Assembly (NCBI GenBank): GCA_001797745.1
Contig: MGQF01000042.1
Location: 1,791-8,611 of the forward strand
DNA from: Deltaproteobacteria bacterium RBG_13_52_11
Lineage (GTDB): Bacteria > Desulfobacterota > B13-G15 > RBG-16-54-18
Direction: 5' to 3'
DNA: 6,821 nucleotides
A program made the translations under genes and the position numbers. This document shows, one piece after another, positions 6,269 to 6,821 of the stretch. Under the pieces are notes generated by a model. It worked only from the letters and a program-made list of their open reading frames with translations. It searched no databases and was not told where the DNA came from. Positions within the stretch are counted from its first letter, which is position 1; every line of letters begins with the position of its first letter.

Positions 6269-6616
6269 TTAACCGCAGCGGGGCTGGCCCGATCCTGGGG
6301 AAGATCCTGTTATATCCTGCCCCTTCTCTTCAGAGGATTCAATGGAGCAGCAACACGCCTTCTGCCGTCCCAGCTTAGCATTGATCACTGCCGTCGCACA
6401 ACCCACTCCGCTTCGTACTGTGAGGGCCTCTACGAGACAATTGCGGGCGCAGGCGCCGCACTCCATGCAGCCATCCCGGTTCGCAATCTTAATCTTTCCA
6501 TTTGTCAGACTTAAAACCGCATGGGGACAGACGAGTAGGCACGCGCCGCAACCCATGCATTTATTCTGATCAAGCGTTAAAGTGACTACATTTTTGAGAT
6601 AGGTCAGCTGATCCAT
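6269..6616 (-). CDS. hgcB: Mercury methylation ferredoxin HgcB
   Basis: HgcB is the two-cluster [4Fe-4S] ferredoxin thought to deliver low-potential electrons to the corrinoid protein HgcA during methylation of Hg(II). The 115-residue product has a first cluster motif at Cys20-Cys23-Cys26-Cys30-Pro (CMGCGACLLVCP). The second, at Cys50-Cys53-Cys56-Cys60, reads CMECGACARNC, the signature that sets HgcB apart from ordinary ferredoxins. Cys73 (GVGCA) falls at the same number as the functionally important Cys73 of the Desulfovibrio (Pseudodesulfovibrio) ND132 protein. The triple Cys88-90 stands for the C-terminal vicinal pair. Oddities: Leu61 replaces the usual Pro after the last cluster Cys, and about 25 residues follow the CCC, where known HgcB proteins end near it. 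Start ATG 6616 has AGGAG 8 bases upstream. It lies 12 bp after hgcA, the usual order. Confidence 0.88.
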   Translation of the reverse strand: MDQLTYLKNVVTLTLDQNKCMGCGACLLVCPHAVLSLTNGKIKIANRDGCMECGACARNCLVEALTVRSGVGCATAVINAKLGRQKACCCSIESSEEKGQDITGSSPGSGQPRCG

Positions 6617-6631
6617 TGTTCAAGCTCCTTA
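6614..6631 (-). promoter_or_regulatory. hgcB ribosome binding site overlapping the hgcA stop
   Basis: On the minus strand the hgcA stop TAA (6631-6629) runs directly into AGGAG (6629-6625), sharing one base, 8 bases before the hgcB ATG (6616-6614). This supports the hgcB start and translation of both genes from one transcript. Confidence 0.75.
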
Positions 6632-6821
6632 TGCGACAACGTGTGATCCGATCCAGAGACCAAGGCCTGCGATGGCTGCACCGATCTCCAGCGGCAAGGC
6701 CAGTCTCATCTCTCTCTTTACTCCTGAAAAAGAGGTATAGGTCGAGGCCCCGGTGAAGTTCATGGCCAGATAGGCGGAAAGGCTCGGAATGAGAAAAAGC
6801 CAGGCAATCGCTTCGAGGCGG
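6629..6821 (-). CDS. hgcA: Corrinoid protein HgcA, C-terminal membrane part (5' end outside window)
   Basis: The minus-strand frame from the window edge to TAA (6631-6629) gives 63 codons. HgcA is a membrane-anchored cobalamin protein that transfers a methyl group to Hg(II); its C-terminal domain has several transmembrane helices. Here a hydrophobic segment (AIAWLFLIPSLSAYLAM, residues 4-20) leads into NFTGASTYTSFSGVKREMR (21-39). A second hydrophobic helix (IGAAIAGLGLWIGSHVVA, 46-63) ends the protein. The NFTGAST..SGV..EM stretch is, from memory, conserved in the HgcA C-terminus. The position 12 bp before hgcB agrees. The diagnostic cap-helix motif N(V/I)WCAAGK with the cobalt-ligating Cys lies beyond the window, so a non-methylating HgcA-like paralogue cannot be fully excluded. 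The frame was too short at the window edge to appear as a complete gene. Confidence 0.82.
   Translation of the reverse strand, partial: RLEAIAWLFLIPSLSAYLAMNFTGASTYTSFSGVKREMRLALPLEIGAAIAGLGLWIGSHVVA

Overview
The window (6,821 bp, GC-rich, dense and mostly operonic) looks like a chromosomal segment of an anaerobic bacterium. A Desulfobacterota (deltaproteobacterial) lineage is the most natural guess. The clues are GTP cyclohydrolase of the FolE2 type, a Cys-rich BioA variant, two ferredoxin-type genes, and above all the end of a mercury-methylation gene pair (hgcA-hgcB). The taxonomy is inference only.

Region 1 (2-3852, + strand) is a biotin operon. It holds the 3' part of bioB, then bioF and bioA, then an amidohydrolase-family gene of unknown role. 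The junctions are tight: bioB/bioF overlap by 8 bp, bioF/bioA are 8 bp apart, and bioA and the hydrolase share ATGA. BioF makes 8-amino-7-oxononanoate, BioA transaminates it to 7,8-diaminononanoate, and BioB inserts the final sulfur. bioD is not in the window.

Region 2 (3869-5047, + strand) is a pterin pair: a QueD/PTPS-family gene and folE2, again joined by an ATGA overlap. FolE2 converts GTP to dihydroneopterin triphosphate, which is the substrate of the PTPS enzyme. The PTPS active-site motif is CExxHGH, carrying both the queuosine-type Cys and the folate-type Glu, so the pair may serve both tRNA queuosine and folate synthesis. A TTGACA-17-CACAAT promoter-like element ends 8 bp before the PTPS ATG, which has no Shine-Dalgarno, so the transcript may be leaderless.

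Region 3 (5048-6268) is looser. It has 200-odd bases with no convincing gene, then an EFR1-type flavodoxin/ferredoxin gene that appears broken (no proper start codon, and a frameshift inside its second [4Fe-4S] motif), then a GC-rich hairpin-forming intergenic repeat.

Region 4 (6269-6821, - strand) converges on the rest. It holds the last 63 codons of a membrane protein whose C-terminus matches HgcA, followed 12 bp later by a dicluster ferredoxin with the CMECGAC signature, Cys73 and C-terminal vicinal cysteines of HgcB. This is the most notable content: it implies that the source organism may methylate mercury. The diagnostic corrinoid-binding part of HgcA lies outside the window.
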